Below, piece after piece: positions 14,451 through 21,832 of a stretch of 35,703 nucleotides of DNA (the first letter of the stretch is position 1; each line of letters starts with the position of its first letter). The notes beneath the pieces were generated by a model. It had not been told where the DNA came from. It ran no database searches and worked only from the letters and a program-made list of their open reading frames with translations. The DNA lies in assembly GCA_903876815.1 (NCBI GenBank), contig CAIRBL010000055.1, positions 1-35,703 of the forward strand, written 5' to 3'. The position numbers and the translations under genes are program-made. Origin of the DNA: an uncultured bacterium (GTDB lineage: Bacteria; Patescibacteriota; Patescibacteriia; UBA1558; GWA2-36-10).

Positions 14451-15539
14451 ATGAAAAAACTTTTTATTATTATATTATTAGCTTTATTTTTACCACTTGG
14501 TGTTTTGGCGCAACAAGAGGAAATGTTTAAGGCCAGAGTTTTGCAAGTACTTGATCAAAAAGAGAATATAGATGAAGCTGGTGTTTTGTTGCTGCAACAA
14601 AATTTAAAACTCAAAGCTTTGGACGGTAGTTTTGCTGGGCAAGAAATAACTTTTTATGGCATTGATGATTTTCAGGTCGTATCTGGTCAAGTATATGAAG
14701 CTGGAGATAGAGTAGTGGTTAACCACAGACAAGACGAAGCTGGCAAAGATGTTTTTTTTGTATTAGATTATGACAGAACAAATCCTATCATTTGGTTAGC
14801 TTGCATTTTTATTTTGAGTGTTATTTTTATTGGTCGCTGGAAAGGCTTACGCTCTTTGATTGGTTTAGTAGCTAGTTTTGTAGTAATTTTGAAGTTCATT
14901 ATTCCTCAGATTGTCGCTGGCTCAAATCCTATTTTGATTTCTGTTACAGGTAGTATTGTGATTTTATTTTTTGCTATTTATCTGACACAAGGTTTTGGCA
15001 GAAAATCTCATTTAGCTAATCTAGCCTTGGTGACATCTTTATTATTCACAGCCGTTCTGTCTGTTTTCTTTACCCATTTAGCACAATTGAGTGGCTATTT
15101 AGGTGAAGAAACTATTTTTTTGTTAGAGTCTAGCCAAGGTAGTATAAATTTACAAGGTTTATTATTGGCTGGCATTATGCTTGGTACTTTAGGGGTTTTG
15201 GATGATGTGATTATCAGTCAGATTTCGACAGTGGAGCAGATCAAACTTGCTAATCCTAACTTAAGTAAAAAACAAGTTTATAAAATGAGCTTAAAAGTTG
15301 GCGTTGATCACATCACCTCCATGATCAATACTTTATTTTTTGCTTATGCTGGCGTAGCTTTGCCGATGTTGATTCTATTTAGCCAAAGTGATGTTTTGGG
15401 CTTGAATCTGACCCAAGTGATCAATAACGAGATGATTGCTACTGAGATTATTCGTACTTTGCTAGGTAGTATTGGCTTAGTTTTTTCTATTCCGATAGCT
15501 AATTTTTTGGCTAGCTATTTTCTGTCAGTCAAAAAATAA
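14451..15539 (+). CDS. YibE/F family membrane protein
   Basis: The 362-aa protein has a cleavable signal peptide (about 1-20, ending GVLAQ), a beta-rich external domain (about 25-110) and then seven or eight transmembrane helices. This is the known YibE/F arrangement. The family block GIMLGTLGVLDDVIISQ (around residues 239-255) and the following HITSMINTLFFAYAG are typical. The family is widespread in Firmicutes and Patescibacteria; its transport function is not settled. It is a single-gene unit with its own -10 box and terminator. Confidence 0.85.
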   Translation: MKKLFIIILLALFLPLGVLAQQEEMFKARVLQVLDQKENIDEAGVLLLQQNLKLKALDGSFAGQEITFYGIDDFQVVSGQVYEAGDRVVVNHRQDEAGKDVFFVLDYDRTNPIIWLACIFILSVIFIGRWKGLRSLIGLVASFVVILKFIIPQIVAGSNPILISVTGSIVILFFAIYLTQGFGRKSHLANLALVTSLLFTAVLSVFFTHLAQLSGYLGEETIFLLESSQGSINLQGLLLAGIMLGTLGVLDDVIISQISTVEQIKLANPNLSKKQVYKMSLKVGVDHITSMINTLFFAYAGVALPMLILFSQSDVLGLNLTQVINNEMIATEIIRTLLGSIGLVFSIPIANFLASYFLSVKK

Positions 15540-15563
15540 TACAAAGCTAAAATATTTTTTTAA

Positions 15564-15596
15564 AAAAAGTCTCTTTGTCAAAAAGAGGCTTTTTGA
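15564..15596 (+). terminator. Terminator after YibE/F, overlapping the next promoter
   Basis: AGTCTCTTT and AAAGAGGCT pair (one G-T), with a T-run. The loop contains TTGTCA, which serves as the -35 of the next gene. Confidence 0.75.
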
Positions 15597-15603
15597 TTAT
15601 AAT
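15575..15603 (+). promoter_or_regulatory. Leaderless promoter of the GT-C gene
   Basis: TTGTCA (15575-15580), exactly 17 bp, TATAAT (15598-15603). The ATG at 15610 begins at the predicted +1. It is the clearest leaderless start in the window. Confidence 0.8.
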
Positions 15604-15609
15604 AGCCTT

Positions 15610-17271
15610 ATGTTAAGTCTGACTACTATTTCTATTTTAGCTTGGGCCAAAATCATTGGTTTTTCTTTTGTTTTTCTAGGGCTTTATTTGATTTGGACTA
15701 AAAAATCAGTAAATTATTGGCTTTATAGTACGGCTTTGGCTGTAGTTTTGTTTTATTTGGTTTTAGCTAAGGATTTGCAAACCATGTTTGGTTCTAATGT
15801 CGGTGATGAGTTATTTATTTTGGCTTATTTGTCTAAAACTTTAGTCGGAAACTTGGGACATGATTTTTATTATGATCATTTACCTCAATTTTATCCACCA
15901 TTATATTTTTGGCTCACGGGTATTTTGGCCAAGCCATTGGTTACTAACGCCATTGGAGCCGCTAAGCTTGGTGTCTTGGCTACACTGATGATGTGGCTAT
16001 TAGGTGCTTATTATTATCAGAAATTTTATTGGCAAAAAATTTATCAAGAAAAATTTGCCAGCAAAAAAATTATAGAAAATAAATGGTTTTGGTTTTTATA
16101 TCCAGTTTTGTATTTTTTAAGTTTAGATTTTTCAGCCATTATTTTTAAACCATACGAAGCAATCTCCGCTTTGTTTGGTATTTTATTGTTAGTTTATTTG
16201 GCTCGTGCTCTTTGGCAAAAAGTTTGGCCAAAAAAATATTATGTCTTTTTTGGTATTAGTGCTGGTTTGGTTTTTTTGACTTTTTATTTTTGGTTTGTGA
16301 TTTTTATTCCGGTTATTTTAGTTTTGATTTTTGTGACGAAAAATATCAAGCTAAATTTAAGTAGATTATTAAAAATATTTTTAGTTTTTTTGCCCTTGGC
16401 CTTAGTTTTTGTCGGCCCGTTAGTCTGGTCGTATATTAAATACGGAGTCGAAAATGCTCAGGCTACACATTTTGTGGCCGAAGATTTTTTTAGTTTCTTA
16501 CCTTGGCAAAATTTAAATCTACAAAGCCTATTATTTTTCCTAGGCTTAATTAGCTTATTTATATTTTACAAAAAATCAGCCGTTAAAAGCATGGCTTGGG
16601 CAGTGATTTTTAGCTTTGGCTATCAAATTTTTAATTTATTTTTATTTGTTAGTGGCTTAAAACCTATTCAGGCTTCAAAACCATTTTATTTTTTAGCTAC
16701 CGCTGCTTTGATTTTTGCTGCTAGTTATTTATTAGTTTATCTTTACCAAAAATATCCAGCTAAAAAATATAATAAAGTTATTTTAAGTATAATATTTATT
16801 TTATTGGTTGGTTTATTACCGCATTTTAGCTTTATAGAAAAACCAGAAGTTTTAGCACGGCTTGAAAAGGATTTGGTGAAACCAGAAATTGCTAGTTTAG
16901 CACAAGACATAAAAAATATAGTACCGGATTATCAAGCATACACTTGGCTTTCTTCTGGCTCTTCAGAGCTTAATGCTTATTTACCGCTTTCTTATTATCT
17001 AGCTAACTCGGTGCATTTTTCTCATCACGCAGCTTTGTTTAGCGAGCGTTTAAATAAATTAAAAAATCAAGAATTAAGTTCAGAAATTGATGCTTTGTTA
17101 TTATATGATGACGGTGCAGATCAAAATAATTATATTTTGAATTTTTGGGTAGATAATTATCCAAATGGTGGTAGAGATGAAATTATTTATTTGTCAAAAA
17201 GTTTAATTAAGACAGAGGACTGGCAAGAAGTTTATCATAAAAATAAGTGGTTAATTTTTTTAAAGAAATAG
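15610..17271 (+). CDS. GT-C membrane glycosyltransferase, arabinofuranosyltransferase-like
   Basis: The 553-aa protein has about eleven transmembrane helices and a C-terminal soluble tail (from about 415). The first external loop contains NVGDELFILAYLSK with an acidic pair, followed by QFYPPLYFWLTG near residues 95-106. This combination is found in AftA-like and related GT-C enzymes that use polyprenyl-phosphate sugars. It would act in assembly of a cell-surface glycan. The donor and acceptor are unknown. It begins without a leader and ends one base before the pgeF-like gene, forming an operon with it. Confidence 0.7.
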   Translation: MLSLTTISILAWAKIIGFSFVFLGLYLIWTKKSVNYWLYSTALAVVLFYLVLAKDLQTMFGSNVGDELFILAYLSKTLVGNLGHDFYYDHLPQFYPPLYFWLTGILAKPLVTNAIGAAKLGVLATLMMWLLGAYYYQKFYWQKIYQEKFASKKIIENKWFWFLYPVLYFLSLDFSAIIFKPYEAISALFGILLLVYLARALWQKVWPKKYYVFFGISAGLVFLTFYFWFVIFIPVILVLIFVTKNIKLNLSRLLKIFLVFLPLALVFVGPLVWSYIKYGVENAQATHFVAEDFFSFLPWQNLNLQSLLFFLGLISLFIFYKKSAVKSMAWAVIFSFGYQIFNLFLFVSGLKPIQASKPFYFLATAALIFAASYLLVYLYQKYPAKKYNKVILSIIFILLVGLLPHFSFIEKPEVLARLEKDLVKPEIASLAQDIKNIVPDYQAYTWLSSGSSELNAYLPLSYYLANSVHFSHHAALFSERLNKLKNQELSSEIDALLLYDDGADQNNYILNFWVDNYPNGGRDEIIYLSKSLIKTEDWQEVYHKNKWLIFLKK

Positions 17272-17272
17272 C

Positions 17273-17965
17273 ATGTCATTTTTTACAGAGTATAAACAAG
17301 TTTTGAGTGCTTATTCTAGTAAGTCAGACGCTAATATGAGTTTGATACTAGAAAATATAGAGGCTTTGGAAAACAGAAAAAATTTTTTACAGACCCACCA
17401 AGTTTCTTTGGAAAATTTAGTTTCTACTGGCTTAGTACATGGAGATACAATAGCACTTGTATCAGCACGAGATAGGGGCAAATTAATATCTCAAACAGAC
17501 GCTCTCATTACACAAGATAAAAATGTTTTTTTAAGCGTCACTTTTGCTGACTGTCTGCCGATATTTTATTTTGTGCCTCAGTATAATATCGTTGGTTTAG
17601 CGCATGCAGGTTGGCGAGGGGTGGCTAAAAATTTAGCTGCTAAAATGATACAAACTTTGAGTCAAGAGTTTCAAGTCAAAGCATCTGACATTTTGGTTGG
17701 TATTGGTCCACATATTTGTCCGAAGCATTATCAGGTTGGCGCTGAGGTGACGCGGGTCTTTGTTCGATATCCGGAAGCCTTAGATAGCGATTATTTAGAT
17801 TTAGAAAAAGTAGTCAAAATACAGCTGAGTGATGCTGGTGTTTTGGCGACTAATATTAGTAGTAGCAACTTATGTACTTTTGAAAGAGATGATTTATTTT
17901 TTTCTTATCGTCGTGATCGGCCGAAAGACTTGCAGACCATGTTGGCAATAATTGGTTTGAGATAG
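17273..17965 (+). CDS. pgeF: PgeF/YfiH family (DUF152, laccase-domain) purine nucleosidase-like protein
   Basis: The 230-aa length is typical. The three metal ligands of the family are present: His56 in LVHGD, Cys94 in FADCLP, and His111 in AHAGWRG. The GIGPHIC motif follows. Members have been described as peptidoglycan editing factors and as multi-copper-like oxidases or adenosine-processing enzymes, so the exact reaction here is open. It is encoded immediately after the GT-C gene and shares its transcript. The next gene has its own promoter. Confidence 0.88.
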   Translation: MSFFTEYKQVLSAYSSKSDANMSLILENIEALENRKNFLQTHQVSLENLVSTGLVHGDTIALVSARDRGKLISQTDALITQDKNVFLSVTFADCLPIFYFVPQYNIVGLAHAGWRGVAKNLAAKMIQTLSQEFQVKASDILVGIGPHICPKHYQVGAEVTRVFVRYPEALDSDYLDLEKVVKIQLSDAGVLATNISSSNLCTFERDDLFFSYRRDRPKDLQTMLAIIGLR

Positions 17966-17992
17966 ACAAACTAAGGCAATAAGTCTTATAAT
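17963..17992 (+). promoter_or_regulatory. Promoter of the DUF5671 gene
   Basis: TAGACA (17963-17968), 18-bp spacer, TATAAT (17987-17992). A four-codon ORF (ATG at 18002, stop TAA) lies between the predicted start and the gene. Confidence 0.65.
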
Positions 17993-18021
17993 AATAAAAG
18001 AATGATTATTAACTAAAAAAT

Positions 18022-19077
18022 ATGAACATGGAACAAAATCTAGAACAAAATTCACAAGCACCAATGGTCAATGCGGGCGTTGTAAACACCATGGCAGCTC
18101 CAGTAGTTGATCAAAGGCTCATAAAAGGACCTAAGGCTTTATTTTGGTATTTGACTTTATTTTTTTCTTTAAGTATTACAGCTTTTGCTATTGGCGGTTT
18201 ATGGTTTCAATTTATTAATAAATTTTTACCAAAAGCTATTAATAATAGCTACAGCATGTCTTTTGATCGTATTAGCCAAACAGCTGTCAAAATGGAGATT
18301 GCCTCTTTGATTATCGCTGTACCAGTTTTTTTCCTGTTGAGTTTTTTTATTCGTAAGGCTTTAGCAGCTGGTTATTTGGCAGTTGAAAGCAAAATTAGGC
18401 TTTGGATTTCTTATATTATTTTATTTTTTGTGGTGGCTATTGCAGTGGGTGATTTGATTGCTATTTTATTTTCTTTTTTGGATGGCGATTTTACTAATAG
18501 ATTTTTACTGAAAGCTTTTGCTATTTTATTTATAGTAGCGTGGATTTTTAGCTATTATTTTTTAGAGCTAAAATCTCATGTCGCTTTAGTCGGCTCTAAT
18601 TTGCCAAAAATAATAGGCATTTTGTCATTAGTGATCATCGTGATTTCTATTATTGGTTCATTCTTTATTATTGATTCACCGATGCAAACTAGAAAGAAGG
18701 CCTTTGATCAAAAAAGGGTCAATAACATTTCATCGATAAAGAGTAGCGTGCAGTCATATTATACGCAAAAAGGTTCTTTGCCTGCTAGTTTAGCTGACTT
18801 GCAAGCAAATTATAGCTACGGTCAAATAAATGATCCAGAAACAGGCCTGCCATTAGAGTATAAAATAATAAGCGCCACAAGCTATAAGTTATGTGCAGAT
18901 TTTGATACCAATAGCGAGGATCAAGTAAATAATGGTTATAGTTATGATTATTATGGTAATAATAGTCTGAAGCATCCATCTGGTCATTATTGTTTTGATG
19001 TGACTGTTTCAGTGCCGGCTAATAAACAATTAAATAACTTGGATACAAATACAGTGAATCTCGGCACTCGTCAATAA
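18022..19077 (+). CDS. DUF5671-type membrane protein with C-terminal pilin-like domain
   Basis: The 351-aa protein has a short polar N-terminus and then about six transmembrane helices (35-220). These begin LFWYLTLFFSLSITAFAIGGLWFQ cut into the pattern known for DUF5671, a family frequent in Patescibacteria. After the last helix, residues 225-340 look like the soluble part of a type IV pilin or pseudopilin: KKAFDQKRVNNISSIKSSV (helix), a YYTQKGSLPASL stretch and two Cys (at about 293 and 325) that could form a disulfide. The role is unknown. Met3 is an equally possible start. Confidence 0.75.
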   Translation: MNMEQNLEQNSQAPMVNAGVVNTMAAPVVDQRLIKGPKALFWYLTLFFSLSITAFAIGGLWFQFINKFLPKAINNSYSMSFDRISQTAVKMEIASLIIAVPVFFLLSFFIRKALAAGYLAVESKIRLWISYIILFFVVAIAVGDLIAILFSFLDGDFTNRFLLKAFAILFIVAWIFSYYFLELKSHVALVGSNLPKIIGILSLVIIVISIIGSFFIIDSPMQTRKKAFDQKRVNNISSIKSSVQSYYTQKGSLPASLADLQANYSYGQINDPETGLPLEYKIISATSYKLCADFDTNSEDQVNNGYSYDYYGNNSLKHPSGHYCFDVTVSVPANKQLNNLDTNTVNLGTRQ

Positions 19078-19097
19078 TTAGATATTATTTTAGGGAT

Positions 19098-19146
19098 GAA
19101 AAATAATTGCAACTGACTTGCAATTATTTTTTGTTTGTGCTAAGCT
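19098..19146 (+). promoter_or_regulatory. Fur/Zur-type operator overlapping a leaderless promoter
   Basis: TTGCAA (19107-19112), five bases, TTGCAA (19118-19123) lie at the centre of a longer perfect inverted repeat (13-base arms with AAATAATTGCAA on the left). TTGCAA-N5-TTGCAA resembles the described Nur box of Fur-family regulators. The right TTGCAA doubles as -35, 17 bp before TAAGCT (19141-19146), and the ATG at 19154 is at +2. Binding would block the gene's own transcription. The same inverted repeat plus T-run could end the DUF5671 transcript. Confidence 0.6.
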
Positions 19147-19153
19147 CTTTTTT

Positions 19154-19528
19154 ATGAAAGAGGATTTATTAAAACAAGCAGGTTTAAGCAAAACCCAAGC
19201 AAGAACAGTTATTTTAGCTTTTTTAAAGAAACACAAAACTTTAGTTTCGGCAGGGGATATTTTTAAAGGCTTATCTGGAAGCTTGGACAGAGTGACTGTT
19301 TATCGTAATCTAGAAGCGCTAGAAAAAGCGGGTTTAGTTTTTAAAGAGTTAGCTGAAAAAGAAGCTTTGTATTATTTAGCTGATAAACAGCATCATCATA
19401 TCACTTGCCAAAAATGTGGCTTTACTCAATGCTTGCCTTGTGATCATATTTTTCAAAAGATAAAAAATTTTAGCCAAGTAAAACATCAGCTGGTTTTAAG
19501 TGGTTTATGTAATAAGTGTAATAAATAA
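19154..19528 (+). CDS. Fur-family metal-responsive repressor, probably Zur-like
   Basis: The 124-aa protein has the winged-helix domain first, with the recognition-helix signature LDRVTVYRNLEALEKAGLV (about 44-62). The dimerisation domain follows with the His cluster HHH at 80-82. Two CxxC pairs, Cys85/Cys88 and Cys119/Cys122, hold the structural zinc. I start at the ATG at 19154 because the upstream frame has no signal and the promoter predicts +1 at 19153. The next gene, four bases downstream, is a ZIP metal transporter, which favours zinc or a related divalent metal as effector. Autoregulation is likely from the operator over its -35. Confidence 0.88.
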   Translation: MKEDLLKQAGLSKTQARTVILAFLKKHKTLVSAGDIFKGLSGSLDRVTVYRNLEALEKAGLVFKELAEKEALYYLADKQHHHITCQKCGFTQCLPCDHIFQKIKNFSQVKHQLVLSGLCNKCNK

Positions 19529-19532
19529 TTTT

Positions 19533-20300
19533 ATGTTATTAAGTATTATCATAGCGACAATTTTAGTGAGCCTTATTTCTTTGCTTGGTATTTTGTTTAT
19601 TTTTAATCGGCCAGTTAAAGAAAATTTTTTGCGCATCTTGATTAGTTTATCGGCCGGTGGTTTATTGAGTGTAGTTTTTTTAGATTTATTGCCAGAGGCC
19701 ATAGAAGCAGATTTGTATGAGCCACATTTGATTTTTGGTGTGGTGTTAGCCAGTATTATTTTTTTCTTTTTGTTTGAAAAAGTCTTACATTGGCATCATT
19801 GTCGTTGTGATTATCATGCAGAGCATGAACAGCACGATGATAAAAAACATTTGATTTATATCAATCTTATTGGCGACGCAGTTCACAATATAGTAGATGG
19901 TTTTTTGATTGCGGCTTCATTCATGTTGGATTTTCATGCTGGTTTGATTGTAACCATAGCTGTAATTTTGCATGAGATTCCCCAAGAGGTTTCTGACTTT
20001 GGCGTTTTGCTTTATGCTGGACTTTCTAAAGCCAAAGCCTTGCTAGCTAATTTATTGGTCGCTTTGACAGCAGTTTTGGGAGCAATAATTTTTTATTTTT
20101 TTGGGCAGAGTTTTGAGAGTGTGATACCTTTGATGGTCGCTTTTGCTGCTGGTAATTTTATTTATCTTTCTATGTCAGATCTTATTCCTGAACTTCACCA
20201 TGAAAAAGATGCTAAGCAGATTTTAAAAAATTCTCTTTGGTTATTAATAGGAGTTTTGATTATTTATTTGCTGATCACGATATTGCCACACGAACATTAA
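19533..20300 (+). CDS. ZIP family divalent metal transporter
   Basis: The 255-aa protein has about eight transmembrane helices. The two ZIP signature helices are clear: GDAVHNIVDGFLIA (about 114-127) and HEIPQEVSDFGVLL (about 148-161), whose His, Asn, Asp and Glu residues line the metal path. A His-rich loop (HWHHCRCDYHAEHEQHDD, about 87-104) sits between helices 3 and 4, as in many ZIPs. It would import Zn2+ or a similar ion. I chose the ATG at 19533, four bases after the Fur-family gene; the two form one operon. Confidence 0.92.
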   Translation: MLLSIIIATILVSLISLLGILFIFNRPVKENFLRILISLSAGGLLSVVFLDLLPEAIEADLYEPHLIFGVVLASIIFFFLFEKVLHWHHCRCDYHAEHEQHDDKKHLIYINLIGDAVHNIVDGFLIAASFMLDFHAGLIVTIAVILHEIPQEVSDFGVLLYAGLSKAKALLANLLVALTAVLGAIIFYFFGQSFESVIPLMVAFAAGNFIYLSMSDLIPELHHEKDAKQILKNSLWLLIGVLIIYLLITILPHEH

Positions 20301-20309
20301 TAGGTTTGA

Positions 20310-20335
20310 AAAATCGCCAAATAGGCGATTTTTTG
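20310..20335 (+). terminator. Terminator after the ZIP gene
   Basis: AAATCGCC and GGCGATTT pair around a short loop and a T-run follows. The TATAAT of the next gene comes directly after (20337-20342). Confidence 0.88.
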
Positions 20336-20336
20336 T

Positions 20337-20342
20337 TATAAT
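20337..20342 (+). promoter_or_regulatory. -10 box of the tspO gene
   Basis: TATAAT overlaps an in-frame ATG at 20341. Transcription would begin near 20349, so that ATG cannot be used and the ATG at 20392 is the start. Confidence 0.6.
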
Positions 20343-20364
20343 GAAGTTGTTAAAAAATAAAATA

Positions 20365-20380
20365 TCCGGCATCCGCCGGA
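20365..20380. repeat. Palindrome TCCGGC-N4-GCCGGA in tspO leader
   Basis: A 6-bp-arm inverted repeat within the 43-base leader. It is GC-rich in an AT-rich setting and related in style to the palindromes at 20888-21512. Confidence 0.75.
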
Positions 20381-20391
20381 CAAGAAAATTT

Positions 20392-20874
20392 ATGAAATGT
20401 AAAATTAAATCTTGGCCAAAACTATTATTTAGTTTATTTATTACCCAAGCCGCTGGTGGTATTGGCTCTATTTTTACCATGCCAAAAATTGATACTTGGT
20501 ATGAAACTTTAAATAAGCCTTTTTTTCAGCCGCCAAATTGGCTTTTTGGTCCAGTATGGACAATATTATTTTTGTTGATGGGTATTAGTTTGTATTTAGT
20601 CTGGACTGGCAGCTGGCATCACAAATTAAAAGAAGAGGCAATGCTGATTTTTATTGCGCAGTTAGTGTTAAATGTTTTTTGGTCTATTGCCTTTTTTGGT
20701 TTCCAAAATACAGCTCTAGCTTTTTTAGAAATTTTGGTTTTATGGACTAGCATTTTGTTTACTATTTTATATTTTGCCAAGCTTAATAAAACGGCGGCTT
20801 ATTTATTGGTGCCTTATATTTTTTGGGTGTCATTTGCTAGCGTCTTAAATTTTGCCATTTGGTATCTAAATTAA
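20392..20874 (+). CDS. tspO: TspO/MBR family protein
   Basis: The 160-aa protein has five transmembrane helices, the TspO fold. Family motifs are present: GGIGSIFTMPKIDTWYETL (about 22-40), KPFFQPPNWLFGPVWTILF (about 42-60, with the PNWxFGPVW core), and NVFWSIAFFG. TspO proteins bind porphyrins and related ligands in the membrane and are linked to oxidative or light stress. The start at 20392 fits the usual short N-terminus and the promoter position. It is a single-gene unit. Confidence 0.93.
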   Translation: MKCKIKSWPKLLFSLFITQAAGGIGSIFTMPKIDTWYETLNKPFFQPPNWLFGPVWTILFLLMGISLYLVWTGSWHHKLKEEAMLIFIAQLVLNVFWSIAFFGFQNTALAFLEILVLWTSILFTILYFAKLNKTAAYLLVPYIFWVSFASVLNFAIWYLN

Positions 20875-20887
20875 AGATTTTTTTGTT

Positions 20888-20905
20888 CTCCGCCTGACGG
20901 CGGAG
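20888..20905. repeat. Palindrome CTCCGCC-N4-GGCGGAG
   Basis: Perfect 7-bp arms. No clear T-run follows it on the plus strand, so it is not an ordinary terminator. Confidence 0.8.
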
Positions 20906-20928
20906 GACGATATTAAAACGGCTATTAT

Positions 20929-20953
20929 AAATCCCCGCCGTAGGCGGGGATTT
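20929..20953. repeat. Palindrome AAATCCCCGCC-N3-GGCGGGGATTT
   Basis: Perfect 11-bp arms. It lies 23 bases after the preceding palindrome and 31 bases before the next gene. Confidence 0.85.
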
Positions 20954-20984
20954 AAGCAGATAAATATTAGTAAAATATAAGTTT

Positions 20985-21293
20985 ATGAAATTTACAAAAT
21001 TGCCTTTACCACTGGTAGCCTTTGGGCAAGCTTTTTTGATGGCGCTATATTGTTTTTTGGTGGTCAATTTTATTAATTGGGTAGATAAATCACATTTTGG
21101 AGAAAATCTTTATGGTCCAGCCGTAATGCTTTGTTTGTTAGTTTTTTCAGCTGGCTTATCGGCTTTTTTGATTTTTGCTTATGCAATTTATTTAGCGTTA
21201 GATAAGCGATTTAAAGAAGCTTTGATTCTTGTGGGTTACACTTTTTTGTTTTTACTATTATTAATGATATTGTTATTTTTGCTAGTTGTATAA
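20985..21293 (+). CDS. Small membrane protein, three transmembrane helices
   Basis: The 102-aa protein has hydrophobic segments at about 8-28, 44-70 and 78-102, with short charged loops. The Tyr/Leu-rich third helix ends right at the C-terminus. I recognise no family. It is flanked by GC-rich palindromes on both sides and has no ribosome-binding site. The base composition is like the host. No functional call is possible. Confidence 0.55.
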   Translation: MKFTKLPLPLVAFGQAFLMALYCFLVVNFINWVDKSHFGENLYGPAVMLCLLVFSAGLSAFLIFAYAIYLALDKRFKEALILVGYTFLFLLLLMILLFLLVV

Positions 21294-21309
21294 AAAATAT
21301 AAGATAAGC

Positions 21310-21330
21310 AAGCCCCGCGACGCGGGGCTT
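21310..21330 (+). repeat. Palindrome AAGCCCCGCG-A-CGCGGGGCTT
   Basis: Perfect 10-bp arms with a single-base loop. It may end transcription of the small membrane protein gene but lacks a T-run. Confidence 0.85.
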
Positions 21331-21347
21331 AATATAACATTAAAAAT

Positions 21348-21374
21348 AAAACCTCCGCCGATGGCGGGGGTTTT
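21348..21374 (+). terminator. Palindrome with terminator form AAAACCTCCGCC-N3-GGCGGGGGTTTT
   Basis: 12-bp arms with one T-G pair, flanked by A and T runs. It is probably a bidirectional terminator insulating the copper operon. Confidence 0.65.
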
Positions 21375-21411
21375 AAAATCATAAATAAGACACGGATAAT
21401 AGAGGTGGGGT

Positions 21412-21464
21412 TTGCAAGACAAATAAATCTATGCTATGCTATACCTATACCCCAGGTATAGGTA
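21412..21464 (+). promoter_or_regulatory. Copper-operon promoter with CsoR-type operator
   Basis: TTGCAA (21412-21417), 17-bp spacer, TATGCT (21435-21440). Immediately after the -10 comes a 23-bp palindrome: TACCTATACC (21442-21451), CCA, GGTATAGGTA (21455-21464). Its centre, ATACCCCAGGTAT, resembles CsoR operators (TACCC/GGGTA arms). A repressor there would cover the transcription start near 21447. Confidence 0.75.
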
Positions 21465-21495
21465 ATTTATCATAATCAAAATATAAGCAAAGATG

Positions 21496-21512
21496 CCCCC
21501 GCGAAGCGGGGG
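21496..21512. repeat. Palindrome CCCCCGC-N3-GCGGGGG in csoR leader
   Basis: Perfect 7-bp arms within the transcribed leader, upstream of the ribosome-binding site AGAGGTGA (21539-21546). Confidence 0.8.
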
Positions 21513-21549
21513 TACTTAAAGGATATAATTAATAATTTAGAGGTGATTT

Positions 21550-21831
21550 ATGAACAAAGAAACAAAAAATCAAAGTAAAAGTTTAAGTGCTTTAAAAAAA
21601 GCTCAGAGCCTGCTCGCTAAAATTATTGAAATGAAAGAGGATAACAGATATTGTGTAGATATTATGCAACAAAACCTAGCAGTCATTGGCCTTTTAAAAT
21701 CAGCCAACCAAGAATTATTAGCTGATCATTTGAATAGCTGCTTTAAAGCGGTGATGAATTCTAATAATACTGCCAAACAAAAAGTTATGATTGAAGAAAT
21801 TTTGCAATTAAATAAATTATCTTTAAAATAA
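21550..21831 (+). CDS. csoR: CsoR-family copper-sensing repressor
   Basis: The 93-aa all-helical protein has the copper ligands of CsoR in place: Cys35 (NRYCVDI), His60 and Cys64 (DHLNSC). The Cys-His-Cys set separates Cu(I) sensors from the formaldehyde sensors of the same fold. It would release the operator at 21442-21464 when copper rises. Unlike most host genes it has a Shine-Dalgarno-like AGAGGTGA three bases before the start. It is the first gene of a four-gene copper operon; one base separates it from the next ATG. Confidence 0.92.
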   Translation: MNKETKNQSKSLSALKKAQSLLAKIIEMKEDNRYCVDIMQQNLAVIGLLKSANQELLADHLNSCFKAVMNSNNTAKQKVMIEEILQLNKLSLK

Positions 21832-21832
21832 T

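Noticed and set aside
20888..21512. CRISPR array
   Set aside because: The GC palindromes differ in sequence and spacing, and there are no regular direct repeats with unique spacers.
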